Shown here piece after piece: positions 23,291 to 35,734 of a DNA stretch of 64,000 bases (positions within the stretch are counted from its first letter, which is position 1; each line of letters opens with the position of its first letter). The position numbers were made by a program, and so were the translations under genes. Source of the DNA: Apostichopus japonicus. Taxonomy: Eukaryota > Echinodermata > Holothuroidea > Aspidochirotida > Stichopodidae. A model generated the notes under the pieces. That model was not told where the DNA came from. It searched no databases and saw only the letters and a list, made by a program, of their open reading frames with translations. The stretch is taken from the NCBI RefSeq assembly GCF_037975245.1, contig NC_092571.1:12279917-12343916 (forward strand), written 5' to 3'.

Positions 23291-26200
23291 TTAAAGATGG
23301 TAATACAATATTTTAAAGAAATCATCTTAGGCCATATACTGATGTGTGTTCAGAGTCTTTGAAACTTAGGGTGGAAAAAAAGGAATAACAAAACAGAAAA
23401 TTAGGCAGTCTCTCCTTGTACATTATCACTGTGCATAATTAGCTCATGTTTATTCATAAATAAAACTTAAAAATTCAGAAAAAAGTTGTAAAATGGTCAA
23501 TCTTTGATGGTATTTTCATGATCTCTAATGCCTATAAGAGTGATTAGGACAATGCTATTCATAGGTATCCGTAGACCTTTGACTAAGTTAAGGAATACAT
23601 CACAAGGCGGGGGGGGGGGGGCGGGAAATAATCAAAACATTACGAAAAAACAAAACAAGTTATGATGAAAAACAGAAATGTAAAGATCAACGTCGAAATA
23701 AAAATTAAAAAAGAAAAATATCCCTCGAAAAGAAAACGGATTATCTAGCATGAAGACCCCCTCACAGTCCAACGCACTTCCTTGACAGAAAATCGATATA
23801 GCAGCAGGGTTGGCTTGAGGTTAAAACGCTCTTAAAGGTTTAAATGAATGTTCTACTCCGTCAAATTCAATCAATTTGAGAAATAATTCTTCTTCAACTG
23901 AAATGTCCCATCATGGAATGTGGATAATAGTCTGATACGGAGAGATGGGTGCTATCAATATGTCAGTTATATATATATTTAAATGTTAAATGCCAACAGG
24001 CGTGTGCGTGGCAAATTTAAATTTAATATTCCCAAATTACATCACTCGATCTTCGCATTTTACTTTTAATTTTTCTCTACATGTTTTCCTCATCTATTCA
24101 TTTAAGCAAAGGCATTGCGTACTGGTGTAATACTACTTTAGAGCCAGCAGTAAAGACCCACCAAAAAAGTTAAAATAGTATTTTAAAGTTTTACCAATTT
24201 TTTTTATATTTTTGTATTTTTCTAGTTTTCTTCTCTTTTTTTTGCGTCACATGATAATATCGAAGAGTGTTAACGTCAGCTTGGTTGACTCTGTATGTTT
24301 AGAACAGTCCCAGAGGCGGGGATATGTTTAGACGGACTCGACAGGGATGCATTTTACGGTTTCGCGTAACAGGTATAGCTATCATAATAATGCAAAGGGT
24401 GGGCGATGATGTTTGAAAGTTAGCAAACAAACTCAGCGTAGTGAAGTGTACCCTTAATAAACAAAATACATCACTTTACGAACAACAGAAAGAGAAAGTG
24501 GTTAGAAACTTCGTGATAACGAGAGGACGATTGGTAGGTGTATGGTGAGATGTGGTGGGTGTGTTGTTGGGATCATATCCGAATTATGAGTAATTAGGCC
24601 TACTTACAGCATAACAACGACTAGATACGACTTCATTTTAGAATCGTGTATTCTCACTCAATGGTTGGTACAGCAACTACAGTTCATGTCCCAGAACCGT
24701 GTTATCAGTTATTACTACTTTGTGTTCCTAACATGTGTAACATGTGTTTACAGGACATGCACAGTAGTTACTATACCAGCCATGCGTATCGGGTGTCTTC
24801 ACACCCTTTCTTCACTTCCTCTGTCCGTTCACGTGCCACCCCCTCCCTCCCCTCCCTCCCACCCCTATCTCCCCTCCCACACTTACTTTCTACGCATCTT
24901 CTCCCCCTATCCTGTACCCCCAACATCTTTCCTCAGCATATATACTTTTCTAATTCCAATACATCCACACTATATATACCATCAATCATAACGCATAGTA
25001 TCTACGCCCCAATCGTACTTTGATAAATGAATCCCCAAATACTGCGCACAACTCCTACAATATTTTCCATTCTTTCAATCAAAAGAGCATGGACCTCTAC
25101 ATCCTAACTATAGTTACTGACGGAATATAAATAGTGTTTTTTATGCGTTTATTTTATATATTCACTTTGCTTAATTTAATTTACTGGCCTAACCACGTGG
25201 TATGGACGGTCAAGCTGCCAGTCAAAGATAATAAAAAAAGTGAAGAAAAAACAAATTTTAAACAAAAATTTCAATGGATTTACGAATTATGACAATTCAC
25301 GTCATAAATTTGACATCCGTAGATCTGTCCAATTGTCAATATTTTTTTTTGTTATTTCAAAACACAAGTGTCACTTTTTTTTTTACAATTTAACGTTATA
25401 GGAGTTAATATATATCAACATATATCAAGAAGCCCCCCCCCCTTAAAACAAATATATTAGAAAACAGTAAAAGAAAATGTTTATTGAGGTCAAGGATATG
25501 AAACCGATTGATTCCATTTTCTGGCTCAAGTTGTATTTTTAGTGTAGTTTTATTTTGCTTCTTCGTCTGTTTCCGTCCTTTCTATGGGTGTGGGGTGTGG
25601 TGGGGTGGGGTGGGGGGTTGCTGTTAGCTTATATTTTTGTGTGGGATATGCTTTATAATGATATTAATTTTGCGGTGAGAAATCATCTCTACCTTTGAAT
25701 GAAGACGTTAACATAAACATGGAACTATACCAAAAATGTTCAATTAACACATTTGAACAATGTCGTGTAGCGAATGTTGAATAAATATCTGACACTCTGT
25801 GGTAACCTTTGGTCTTTAACACATAGATTGTTAATTATCGAGGAAATTTAAAGAAACAAAATCGATCCAAGTTATAAACATTTTGTTACCCAGTGACTCA
25901 TAAACAAAAATTGTTATTCTGACGAACTTTGCCGATTTTGTTACTATAGATGATTTATTGGACTGGGAAGTTCTACTATATATAAAGATTGAAGACTCAT
26001 ATACAATGAAAATGATCTTCATTATTTTTTTAATGAAACCAAACAGTTGTTTGCAGTAATAAAAACCTAATATATAGAGCAGGTGAATTTGGCAGGAAGT
26101 TGAAAACTATTGTTGAAACACAACGTGTTAAATTGGCTCGTGCAGTATAGGGAGTAAATATCATTTCGTCTGATTATTCTCACACAGGAAAAAGTGCCAG

Positions 26201-26304
26201 ACACAGCAACACGAGAACATCTGGTTAGATCTGTTAATATATTAAAGTTGATTGTTTTGTTGGTGGGGGGAAAGGGGTGGGGCTAATCAATAAAAACAAA
26301 TTCA
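22894..26304. other. Intergenic with microsatellites
   Basis: A (TA)n array lies at 23214-23285, a G-run at 23610-23621 and a C-run at 25431-25441. Two overlapping proline/serine-rich frames at 24646-25023 are low-complexity and not supported as a gene. Confidence 0.5.
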
Positions 26305-26710
26305 AAATTTCCCACCACTGATTAAGGTAGTGGCATGACCCTTCATGGGAGGGCTAGAGGCGAATGAGGATTTAATGCAGCGGGTTGTTGCCCTCGGGTC
26401 ATTGAAGCCGTTTCCTCTGTAGGGGGTTGGAGGGTCCACCCTCCGACAAAAAAAAACCCCTGAAGATTTAGACGTCAAATGTTGCATTCTAAGGCATATT
26501 TAGAATATAAGTAGCCCTAAACGTTTGGTTTTGTTATAATAAATGCTTTGTTTAATGAGGGGAGGGGAGAGGGTGCACCAGTAGTAGTGGTCCTATTCTT
26601 CCTCGGCAAAATGCAAAAAGCCCCCGACTGAACTATTCCCCCCGATAAACGATTGGAGGTGGGGGGTGGGGGGAATGGCCCGGCACCCTCTGCCTTTGCG
26701 CCCGCCACTG
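26305..26710 (-). mobile_element. hAT-type element remnant
   Basis: The right end reads GCGCCCGCCACTG, complementary to CAGTGGCGGGCGC, a hAT-like terminus. It is preceded by C- and G-rich runs and an internal GACGTCAAATGTTGCATTC block shared with the family at 22720. The left terminus is not defined; an imperfect CCACCACTG at 26313 is a candidate. Confidence 0.4.
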
Positions 26711-26847
26711 TTCCTGCTCAAGTGTACATGATGGAGCATTCACCAGAACTCGCATGACCTCAGTAAGTAAAACGTTTCATATGTCGATTTATTTTTGCCA
26801 TGTAAAAGGAGAAACATGAGCTGTTGTTTTCTCCTTCTATTGTGTAG

Positions 26848-26900
26848 AGCTGGGTTCTAGGTGGGTTCTAGGTGGGTTCTATGTGGGTTCTAGGTGGGTT
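26848..26900. repeat. Short minisatellite, (GGTTCTAGGTG)n-like
   Basis: Four tandem GGTGGGTTCTA units. Confidence 0.85.
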
Positions 26901-26939
26901 TTAACTGTTACCTAACGGAGGTGTCATGGTTTATTCACG

Positions 26940-27180
26940 TGAATATGGAGTATTGGTAACATTCTACCTTGAAAGTATGAGGTAAAAAGATAGAAAGAAC
27001 AAGGTTTCAGATTCTAGGTGGCACAATGACGTCACAGATTTACAAAATGAAAGCTCCCTAAAAAATCAACGTTTCAACTATAGGATTATCCCCCAAACGG
27101 AACAAGATCATTCTTCTTAGCTGTATGGGGGAGTTGTTCTTAAAAAAAGATCTCTATCGTATCAGCTAATTTTGGTGGTT
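26940..27180. repeat. Dispersed repeat family A, copy 2
   Basis: It carries GGCACAATGACGTCACA, ACAAAATGAAAGCTCCCT, CGGAACAAGATCATTC and TTCTTAGCTG in the same order as copies 1 and 3. Its segment 27062-27112 is also inverted at 27445-27495 (separate entry). Confidence 0.6.
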
Positions 27181-27495
27181 ATGTTTGTGTACTTTTCAAA
27201 GGAAAAAACAAACTTTATGACTTCTCTCATTACAAAGGTCTCAACACCTTCATTAATAAGATTGCTAACACGAACTCCTTATTTAATCAAGAAAGTGTTG
27301 ATCAGTCTGATGTGTGAACCATATATACACACATACATACACCCATACATACATACTTTTATAAAGCGCAAACTCCATATGATCAATGCGCTAAAATTTA
27401 CAAGAAAAAATAATACCAACAAAATGTACAATTAATTAAACAGGTAATGATCTTGCTCCGTTTGGGGGATAAATCATAGTTGAAACGTTGATTTT
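27062..27495. repeat. Inverted repeat, 51-bp arms around a 332-bp loop
   Basis: The arms 27062-27112 and 27445-27495 are about 90% complementary (ATCAACGTTTCAACTAT, then TTATCCCCCAAACGGA and CAAGATCATT). The right arm lies in the 3' part of a minus-strand LINE; the left arm lies in repeat family A. The loop contains the LINE 3' hairpin and a (CATA)n tail. Confidence 0.85.
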
Positions 27496-27900
27496 GCAGG
27501 AAGCTGTTTTTTGAACAGTGCAACATAATTAGAATTACGTATATGAGAGGGAAGAGAGTTCCACAACACAGGACCTGCACAAGAAAAGGCGCCCTCACCC
27601 ACCCGTTTCCTAGAAGATGACGTAAGAAGCAGGGTCCCATCCATTGCAGACCTGGTAACAGGACCAGATATAATGGTGCGGTTTTCCGCTGAAGCATGTT
27701 AGAGAGATAAGCCGGGGCTGCATGATTCATACATTTATACTGTACACACAAAGACATAATTTAAAATGGATTCCTTCACGGATAGGTAACCAATGCAGGG
27801 CACGTAGAAGAGGTTTTGGGCTATCTAACCTAGCTGCCGAGAAAACCAGGAACGTTTGTGGTAATAAGTTACAGCTTTGATGGAGTTAGCTAGGTTATCC
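27316..27900 (-). mobile_element. Decayed CR1/L2-like LINE 3' end (reverse transcriptase C-terminus)
   Basis: On the minus strand, three frames together read the usual C-terminal landmarks of CR1/L2-type ORF2 proteins: SAARL, LRALHWLPIREGIHFK, a YK-MNHAAPAYLSNML stretch and GEGAFSCAGPVLWNSLPSHI. At least two frameshifts separate them, so it is a dead copy. The 119-codon frame at 27398-27757 is one surviving piece. The 3' UTR has a hairpin pairing TTTAGCGCATTGA with a TTTGCGCTTTATA segment, then a (TATG)n tail at 27316-27362, which supports target-primed insertion. Only the last part of ORF2 is present. Confidence 0.85.
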
Positions 27901-28680
27901 ATACAAGGCTGATCGAGATTAAAAATTAGAAACAAAACAACCAAAAAAAGATGGAAGCAACGCCATTGGCTAATGGCTATACTGCATGGCAACACTATAG
28001 TAATCCGTTACAATACGAAACTTATCATTTCATTACTATAAGAAACTTTTGACAAGTTACAAGAATACCCGTAGGCTTTCGGCTTACAGAAGGTTCAATA
28101 GGACGTTCCTTAATTCTCCCATATCCTGTAAGGGAATTATACAGTATATCTAATGTCATATTTTCATCTTGTTTAATAGTCTAATTGTTTCGGTAATGAT
28201 GGTATTAATAAGGAAACTACGCATTACATTTGCTCTCATGTAGGGCTATTCTTCTCCTCAGTAATTGGTCAACTTCCCCTTTATGACAGCCAAATGTTAT
28301 CTGGTCACTTAACACATCGTTCTCTGTGTTAGGATACAAATTCAACTCCTATGGACAAGTTGCATAAAGTTTATGTGCAGGCCTGAATATACCTGTATAT
28401 GCGCTGTAGAAATAGTTGTGCCGCGTAAATATCTACTGGGGAAGGACTTTACAATGTATCTGCGTGTTATGGAATTGTGTCCTTTCTGCTGATGGAGTAT
28501 CCAGAAAGAAAAAGAACACTTGATATCGTTTAATTGTGATCTTTGAAAGAGTAAAGAAAACAAGGGAGGATAAATCAGTCACCAGGTAAGATGATAATTA
28601 TACATTTGTATGAAATCCTTGAAATTAATATTGAGACGGCGCTTTCATGAGGTTTGAAAAGTTGGTTCCGAAAAAAGACA
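27901..28680. other. Intergenic, nothing recognised
   Basis: No gene or clear repeat is seen. Confidence 0.5.
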
Positions 28681-29333
<653 letters not shown>

Positions 29334-29733
29334 ATTGCAAAATAATGTCTACACATTTTTAGATTGTCGGAATGATCACGATCGTTGGGCCGTGTATTAC
29401 TTTTGACATTTTTTTTTCTCCTCGGAAGAATCTCAGGGGCGGATCCAGGGGGGGGGGGCCCGGGGGGCCCGGGCCCCCCCCTTTTTGAAAATCCTGATTT
29501 TTTTTTTTTTTTTTACCGCGTTCGAGGGAAAGTGCCCCATGCGTGATCAGTGGCGTAGCTACGGGGGGCCTGAAATTGCAGACATGAGATCCATATTTTC
29601 AGGCTAGGTACATGCTGCTTAGAATACTCGAGAAGTGCCGTTTCCGGCCATCTGGGGGGTTTGTAAAGCCAAAAATTTTCTTGTACGCTCCGCGCCAACC
29701 GATGATGGCGCTCCGCTTAGATAGTCTTACGTT

Positions 29734-29796
29734 CAGGCGCGGCTGGACCAGTCAGACTCCCCCCCCCCCCTGTCACAAATCCTGCAGCCGCCCCTG
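29734..29796. mobile_element. Possible 63-bp hAT-like relic
   Basis: CAGGCGCGGCTG and CAGCCGCCCCTG are inverted with one mismatch over 12 bp, around a C-run. The flanking 8-mers do not match, so this may be two chance-adjacent termini. Confidence 0.3.
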
Positions 29797-30025
29797 ATAT
29801 GTCATTGAATATTCCACAAAACAACTTTTTATGTCCGCGAAACTGTCGAAACATGATTTTCACTACTGGTAGAGATATAAAATATTGGGAATTCTGAATT
29901 TCCTGCAACATGCGGCTGTGCCTGTTCAATACTCACTACTGTATCGCCTTAAAAAATGATGAGTGGAAATAGTTTCTCCAGGACCGTATCGTATCGTGGG
30001 TATCGAGTGCGTCTGATATACGAAC

Positions 30026-30310
30026 GTACGTAGTACGTACGTACGTACGTCTATGATGATATGCACTGTACTGTACTGATAAAAACATAGGTGACTTTCA
30101 CTCCATGGGAGTGATCACTGAGCACATTCCGGTATAAGAGTGAATTTCCACTCCATTGGAGTAAATCTTGACTCCTAATAGAGTTATATTCACTCATATT
30201 AGGAGTGAGGGTTAACTCCAATAGAGTTAAATTTTACTCTTAATTTGAAGTGCGCCGAGTGATCACTCCAATGGAATGAAATCCACTCATTTGTTTTTAG
30301 AGTGTTGCTA
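30026..30310. repeat. (ACGT)n and a palindromic ACTCC/GGAGT repeat cluster
   Basis: A short ACGTACGT run (30026-30052) precedes about five imperfect palindromes of the form ACTCCA-T-GGAGT spaced 30-45 bp apart (30090-30300). AGTGATCACT occurs near both edges. Strong fold-back is expected. It may be a separate small element inside the inner hAT copy. Confidence 0.55.
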
Positions 30311-31322
30311 GATATATGAAGAAGAAATTTACATACCAATACATGTTATCGGTCATCGATTGGCACAAAAAGCCAGATTCTGATGACAGCTGCCTCAAGA
30401 AACCCAATAAAATGGCCTAATAAGCACCGAGCCATCAATGTGGACCATTACCGAAACATCGATGCGTGTTAGTCTTCCACCCCCTTCCTCTAATGCTACT
30501 TAAGTCCACATGTGGGCATATCCTGCAAATCTACCGGTAGCCCACAGGGGTTTGAGTTGGGAGAAAGGCCTTGACAGCTTGAAACGACAAACGATGCCAA
30601 CTTCCCTCAAGTTAAAAGTCTGGCTGAGTTGGCACGGCCAGTCAGCATGAAAGAGAAAAAACTTTTTTTGCATTTCTGTCACCAAAGTTGCACATCTTTT
30701 TGGTTGCTATTTTGCCTCACAGGTGCAATCTCCTGCGATCTGGGGGGTGCTGAAATCTCAAATTTTCTCTGTACGCTCCGCGCCAACCAAGGTGGCGCTC
30801 CGCTTAGATAGTAAACTCCGCCCCCCCCCCCACAAGAAAGAACAGCCCCCCATGCCCCCCCAGTCAAAAAATCCTAGCTACGCCACTGTGCGTGTAATTT
30901 TTTGTAAATAAATTTGCAAAAAGAGTACACCATCATTCTGATAAAGTGAAGGTGAGAGGGGCACTCTGACTGCATCAATAGTCTCCATCTGGAAGGGGGC
31001 ATCCAAGATGAAATGGCCTGGAGTAGCCTGGTAAAAAGTAGTTTGCATCACCACCTACTCCCCAAAGACGTAAGTCCCAGCTCATTGCTCGAAATTGCAA
31101 ATATATGCCCGGCAAACCATGAATACATGATTTATTGGAAATAAATTTTACTCCAAACTTTCACGAAAAGTAGCACCAGATTGCACCGAGGACCTCCATA
31201 TTTTGTGAAATTTTCCCAAAGGGGAGGGGGCACCCAATCCCCTTAGACCCCTCCCCCAGGACGACGATTAGGCATTTCCCATCTGGGCCCCCCCCTTCGG
31301 CGAAATCCTGGATCCGCCACTG

Positions 31323-32230
31323 AATCTAATAAATAATTGATAACTGATTAAACGTCCCTTTGCAGGGTAATAACCTGAAGGTTGTCTTCGTTGCCAAGCG
31401 AAGGGATACAAATCAAATTATATCAATGTATCAACCAAAACGCAATAAATTCTTTTCAAAAATATGGTCTTTTTCTTCAAGTTGTCAGCTAGTTTTGGGT
31501 TATACGCTTAGTGTCAAACACAGCTGGCGAAAACGATCATGTGTCATTTCTGTACGAATTATGGTTTCTCCCAAAACTAGAAAAGTACCAATTCACGCTT
31601 TATCTATTACTGTGGAATATACGGTTGGAAAAAAAAGACATAAAGATGTTTCTTGTAGTTCTGAGCAATCATGGGAAACTAGTTCTTCTACAGTCTCAGT
31701 TACTGTGATTTCTCAAGTCAATTAACTGTACTAATCTAAAGAAGTTTGAAAAGATACACGATGTAACGTTATTGACAATCATATAAAAGAGAGTAATCTC
31801 GTTCGCATGAATCAATATAGGATTATCGAACAGGTTATATCAATAAATAGATAAATATGATCATCATTATACTTATATAACCTTGACCAAGAGTCGTGTA
31901 CTTGGAGGTCTTCACAGTCGCGCATGCTGTATTTTTTTTATTTTAGCAATCTTCAAATTGATTCTTTTGCTTGTGAAAGTTATGGACCTTCACAATTATC
32001 GCCAGACAGCGATAAACATAGGGGTAGGAGGCGCGGGAGGGGGGGGGGGGCAGCCCAAACCGGATATTTCCGTGAAAATTCGGGCAATATACTGATATTG
32101 TTTCGGGCACTGCCAAGAAATGCTATAATCTTGTTTGATGAGAGTTAGTAGTTCCGTAAAAAAAACCGCAGCATCAGGTATTAGACTAACGTTCTTAGCT
32201 TGCCTGATCTGACATTGATGTTGTGGAGTT
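31323..32230. other. Intergenic
   Basis: A G-run lies at 32039-32050. Two overlapping frames at 31360-31725 show no family features. Confidence 0.5.
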
Positions 32231-32557
32231 TTGACACAGTTCGCACTCCATGGTTTGATTCTCTGTTCAAGACGATGTTGTGATATATGTATCACTGTTG
32301 GCATTCCATTGTCCAATATTAGAACAAAAACTAATGGTGAACGCCTTTTTTCACTTGCTGCTGCAGTTTTATGGAACAATCTACCTATTACTATCATAAA
32401 CTTCACTTCTATATCAACCTTTAAGACTGCTGTTAAAACACATTTATTTACTTTATATTTTGCTTAATACCTTTTTCTGGTTTCTGTTACATGTAAAGCG
32501 CAATGAGACCGCCTCAGGTATATTGCGCTAAATAAGAATCTATTATTATGATTATTC
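32231..32557 (+). mobile_element. CR1/L2-like LINE 3' end (reverse transcriptase C-terminus)
   Basis: The 78-codon frame ending at 32467 reads GERLFSLAAAVLWNNLP followed by FKTAVKTHLFTLYF and a stop. This is the classic end of CR1/L2-type ORF2, after the catalytic domain. The 3' UTR has the paired words AAGCGCAATGAGACCGCCTC and ATATTGCGCTAAATAAG, then a (TAT)n tail. The element is strongly 5'-truncated and its left boundary is uncertain; it may start anywhere from about 32160. The 136-codon minus-strand frame is its shadow. Confidence 0.85.
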
Positions 32558-33420
32558 CTTACAACGAATTCGAATTTCAAAGGTGAGGGGGATCTCACCA
32601 GTACGCCCTTCCATATTGGTTGCATTTTTCGGACAGATCATTACAGCCCCCCCCCCCACCCTCACCCACCCAAATCAAATTGGTTTCCTACACCATTGCG
32701 AGAAAATATATATAATTAAATGTCTGAGTGATGGAAACTGATGGAAGGAACCCTTAAACAATTTTGAACATGGACGACCATTAGATGAGTTTTTAACATA
32801 GCCTATTTAATGACGAGGTTATGGCTAACCTTTATCATTTAACTATTACTGCTGATGGCAACCTTCCGCAAGTTATGTGTCTGCATACTCCAAATTGTCC
32901 ATTAAATATATTAGAAAACTACAGAACGTATAGAACCCTATACATAATTGTTCGAGAATTCATTGCAGTCATACATTGCAGCAGATTGAAAGAGAAATAC
33001 CAGAGCTCTGTTAACGAATATATTCTTAGATGTGGCCGTGTTGTGGACAGCTAACGTTTCTAGTCGGGCAGATATGGATCATGCTCCATAACGTTCGCGT
33101 AGCTATTGTAGAGATAACACACCCTTTGGAAAATACAATGTGAGATCCACATAACCATCCATTCTGATTTCGTCACCAAGACACCTTTCAAATTAGTATA
33201 AATCCCATCTCGTTAGCAAATTGGTCAAAACTGAAATGTTGACTTATATTTCATTGTTTTGAAATGAACGTTGACTATATAGTAAAGCTATGGACTGTCA
33301 TAATGGTATTCTAGTATCGAAATAGCATCTTCAAAGTTATCAACATGAACGCTGAAAGCCTTAAATAGTTTTATTTGTTAGGGTAGACCCACAAGTTACT
33401 TCCGTACGAATTCAAGGTTT
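32558..33420. other. Intergenic, nothing recognised
   Basis: A C-run lies at 32645-32656. No gene is recognised. Confidence 0.5.
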
Positions 33421-33699
33421 ATGATCAACAAAACACGTCGGATCGCTACCGAATACGGCCTGAAAAACTACTTCAATCTGGCCTGTGAAAAGACAAAAAA
33501 AAACCGGAAAAGATTATTGCACTTTATCAGGTATGAGGGCGCTGAAGACATAAGGCCTAATCACCCTACCGGCCTACCATACACATTAATCAACCTAGGT
33601 AAAAGTGAGATTTATATTCTTTCTGGCCATTTGCTACGACCAATGCTTTTCTCCGAGCCTTGCAAATTAATTGAAGACTATAGCTGTGCCATTTTGTAG
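33421..33699 (+). other. Unassigned 92-codon open frame
   Basis: The frame is intact, with a mixed, lysine-rich start and a C-terminal CAIL that resembles a CaaX box. There is no recognisable family, no splice context and no neighbour support. It could be a decayed repeat ORF or chance. I do not call a gene. Confidence 0.15.
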
Positions 33700-34860
33700 T
33701 AGCAAGTTGCTGCATCTTGAAATAATGTCATGTAGTAATACTAACTTGCGACAAGTTTCCGGTTTGACCATTTGGCCTGGTCAAGCCGTGTCTTAAGAAC
33801 TTTCACATGGGCGTCAACTATTCAGCGCTGGCATAAAATAATTTCGTTCAAGTCTTTTTCGTCATCGAAATATGCATGAATAAAGAATCAATTGCCAAAG
33901 GATTTTTGTCAATTCTGCAGTTTTCAGTTCAGCGAGTAAACTACTATCGCAAAGTGACCTCGTTTCGGTTTTGCCCTTTTGTACACGCAGGTTTCCTTTA
34001 ACTCAGAAGTATACAATTTCAAATTTGTTTAGAAACTTTTCGGTAAAAATTTAAACATGCTCATATAGTCGTAAAAGTTTCACCTATTTACGATCTGAAG
34101 ATGACCTTAGTCAATTTCCATTTCTTATTTGAATGAAACCCTTGCCAATCATTCTGGACATTGTAGCTTCATCCCTGGACGGCCTCCTTAAATGATGTAT
34201 AGCTCAATAAAACTCAAAGCGTGGTTTGTGCATGATAGAGTGAATTGTATCTGAAGGATGGACGAAAAGGAGAGGTAAGGTGTTTAGTCATGCTGAGATG
34301 GAGACAATAAAAGATGACCAGCCTATTTCATCTTCGTCTTGTCCTTTGGCATTGATTACTAGTCATTCTAATTATTAAATGAAAATACTATTCTTAAGAT
34401 CGAGAGAGACGTCCAAACTGATATTGGTACTAGCCTATATATGTGTTAAGGGCATCGTTGCTCAGTTATAACCTCCCAATTATTGTAGGGCAGCTCAGAA
34501 TTTCTTAAAACTTTAAAATTCTGCTAAAAGTCTAAATTGTACACAAATTTTGAGCATTGACTGTGAACTTTTACAATAAATTACCTATAGGTGTAGCAAG
34601 AAAAGGGATGAACATGAAATAAAGTGGGCATGTGATGAAGTTTGAGCATGAGCGACCATTATTTGATTATCATAATAGGTCACGATGGAAGAGTCCAGAG
34701 GTCAATCAGTTTGTGACTGAGGAAAAAGAAGCCAATTTTGGTGAAATTAAAATAAAATCTTCCTACAAGCAATATTCGTTATAAACAAAACACACACCTG
34801 ACCCTTGTGGTAAAGATGCAACCCAAGTTGAAACCAATAGAACAATGAAGCGAAGCAAAT
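33700..34860. other. Intergenic, nothing recognised
   Basis: AT-rich unique sequence. Confidence 0.5.
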
Positions 34861-34975
34861 CTTACCCCTTTAATCCCCTTTCATCTATATCTCATTGTGT
34901 TCACCGTGCTCATTAACCTGTCTGTATTCTGTGCGTTTTTTTGTTGTCCCTTCTGTTACTGTAACTTGTCATTTA

Positions 34976-35014
34976 GCCTCTGAAGAAGATCCTGCTAGGA
35001 TCGAAACGTCAGGC
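34976..35014 (+). ncRNA. Hammerhead-ribozyme-like motif with vestigial stem III
   Basis: The order fits a type I hammerhead: GCCT (34976-34979) pairs with AGGC (35011-35014) as stem I. The core CTGAAGA (34980-34986) fits CUGANGA. GATCC and GGATC form a 5-bp stem II around TGCTA, with one unpaired A before it. GAAA (35003-35006) and CGTC follow, giving the GUC cleavage triplet. Stem III is only A-U plus C-G with no loop, which cannot close in one molecule. The ACGT there is self-complementary, so two copies could pair. Similar motifs are known in Penelope-like elements. The flanks (TACACAGGCTCTCTAGTGG) look like part of a dispersed element. Confidence 0.5.
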
Positions 35015-35099
35015 CAACTTACTTTTATGCATTCTCCTACACAGGCTCTCTAGTGGATAAGCAGTTTGCTAACAGTTTTATTTTATTTTGAAGCAAATC

Positions 35100-35734
35100 T
35101 TTCGTTATCGTTTTGCAACTATGAAGTCACATCGTTTCGTCTAGAGTGTAAATCTCCAAAAGCAATGTATAGGAAATTAATACTAATTTTACCAGGATGC
35201 AGCTTAAGTTTCTCTTTCATCAGTCAAGAAATAAATTGCCCCAGGACGATCCGTTTTTTTTCATCACCGTAGGGGAACAACCAAATATATGGCTGAACTT
35301 TCACTTGAAGGGGTTTCACTCTTTCACTCGGGATATTTGATGTGTTCTTTGTGACGTTAGATTGTGAATTTTTAACTCTGTCTATAGGGTAGACGATATG
35401 TTGTTAGGACTACTTTGTAAGTTTAAACTGAAATCATTAGCAACGTACTTGAATAAATTTGAATTTATTGGAATCAAGTTTGTACGAGTTCAATATATGC
35501 ATTATTTAGTTTGAATTTTTTTTTATAGGCTATCTTGCACCAAAATGTAAACCGATAGTCATGTATATAGTATTTTGAGTACGCACTTGTGTATAAGCTA
35601 CCATAACATATAGTTAGCTTCCTTCGGATGTTTTGTTTACACCATTGAATGAAAACGTGGTGGTAAGAATACATGGGCCGACGAAACGGCTGCTCCGATA
35701 CGTCTTTGTAGTTTCAAAGCATATACAAGACGCG
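35100..35734. other. Intergenic, nothing recognised
   Basis: No gene or clear repeat is seen. Confidence 0.5.

Larger units (their letters stand above)
29548..30888. mobile_element. Inner hAT-like element nested in the outer one
   Basis: Terminal inverted repeats CAGTGGCGTAGCTA and TAGCTACGCCACTG are exact over 14 bp. They are flanked by TGCGTGAT on the left and TGCGTGTA on the right, 6 of 8 matching, as expected for an old hAT target duplication. Near each end, in direct orientation, lies a shared block TCTGGGGGGT..., ACGCTCCGCGCCAACC and GGCGCTCCGCTTAGATAGT (29650-29730 and 30739-30812). This suggests that it formed by partial duplication or recombination of two related copies. The small ORFs inside are not recognisable proteins. 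Confidence 0.75.
29434..31322. mobile_element. Outer hAT-like element, host of nested insertions
   Basis: The left end CAGGGGCGGATCCAG and right end CTGGATCCGCCACTG are inverted repeats (13 of 15). AATCT abuts both outer edges (29429-29433 and 31323-31327), a possible short target duplication; a full 8-bp one is not visible. G/C homopolymers follow the left end. The flanks of the inner element (29449-29547 and 30889-31322) belong to it. No transposase is seen. Confidence 0.6.

Noticed and set aside
24646-25023. Overlapping Pro/Ser-rich frames of 125 and 108 codons
   Set aside because: Two different frames over the same C-rich low-complexity stretch, neither recognisable.
30360-30410. Third hammerhead-like string CTGATGA..AAGAAAC
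   Set aside because: The bases between the core strands do not form a stem II and no stem I pairs around them.
31996-32406. 136-codon minus-strand frame
   Set aside because: Shadow of the plus-strand LINE reverse-transcriptase tail.
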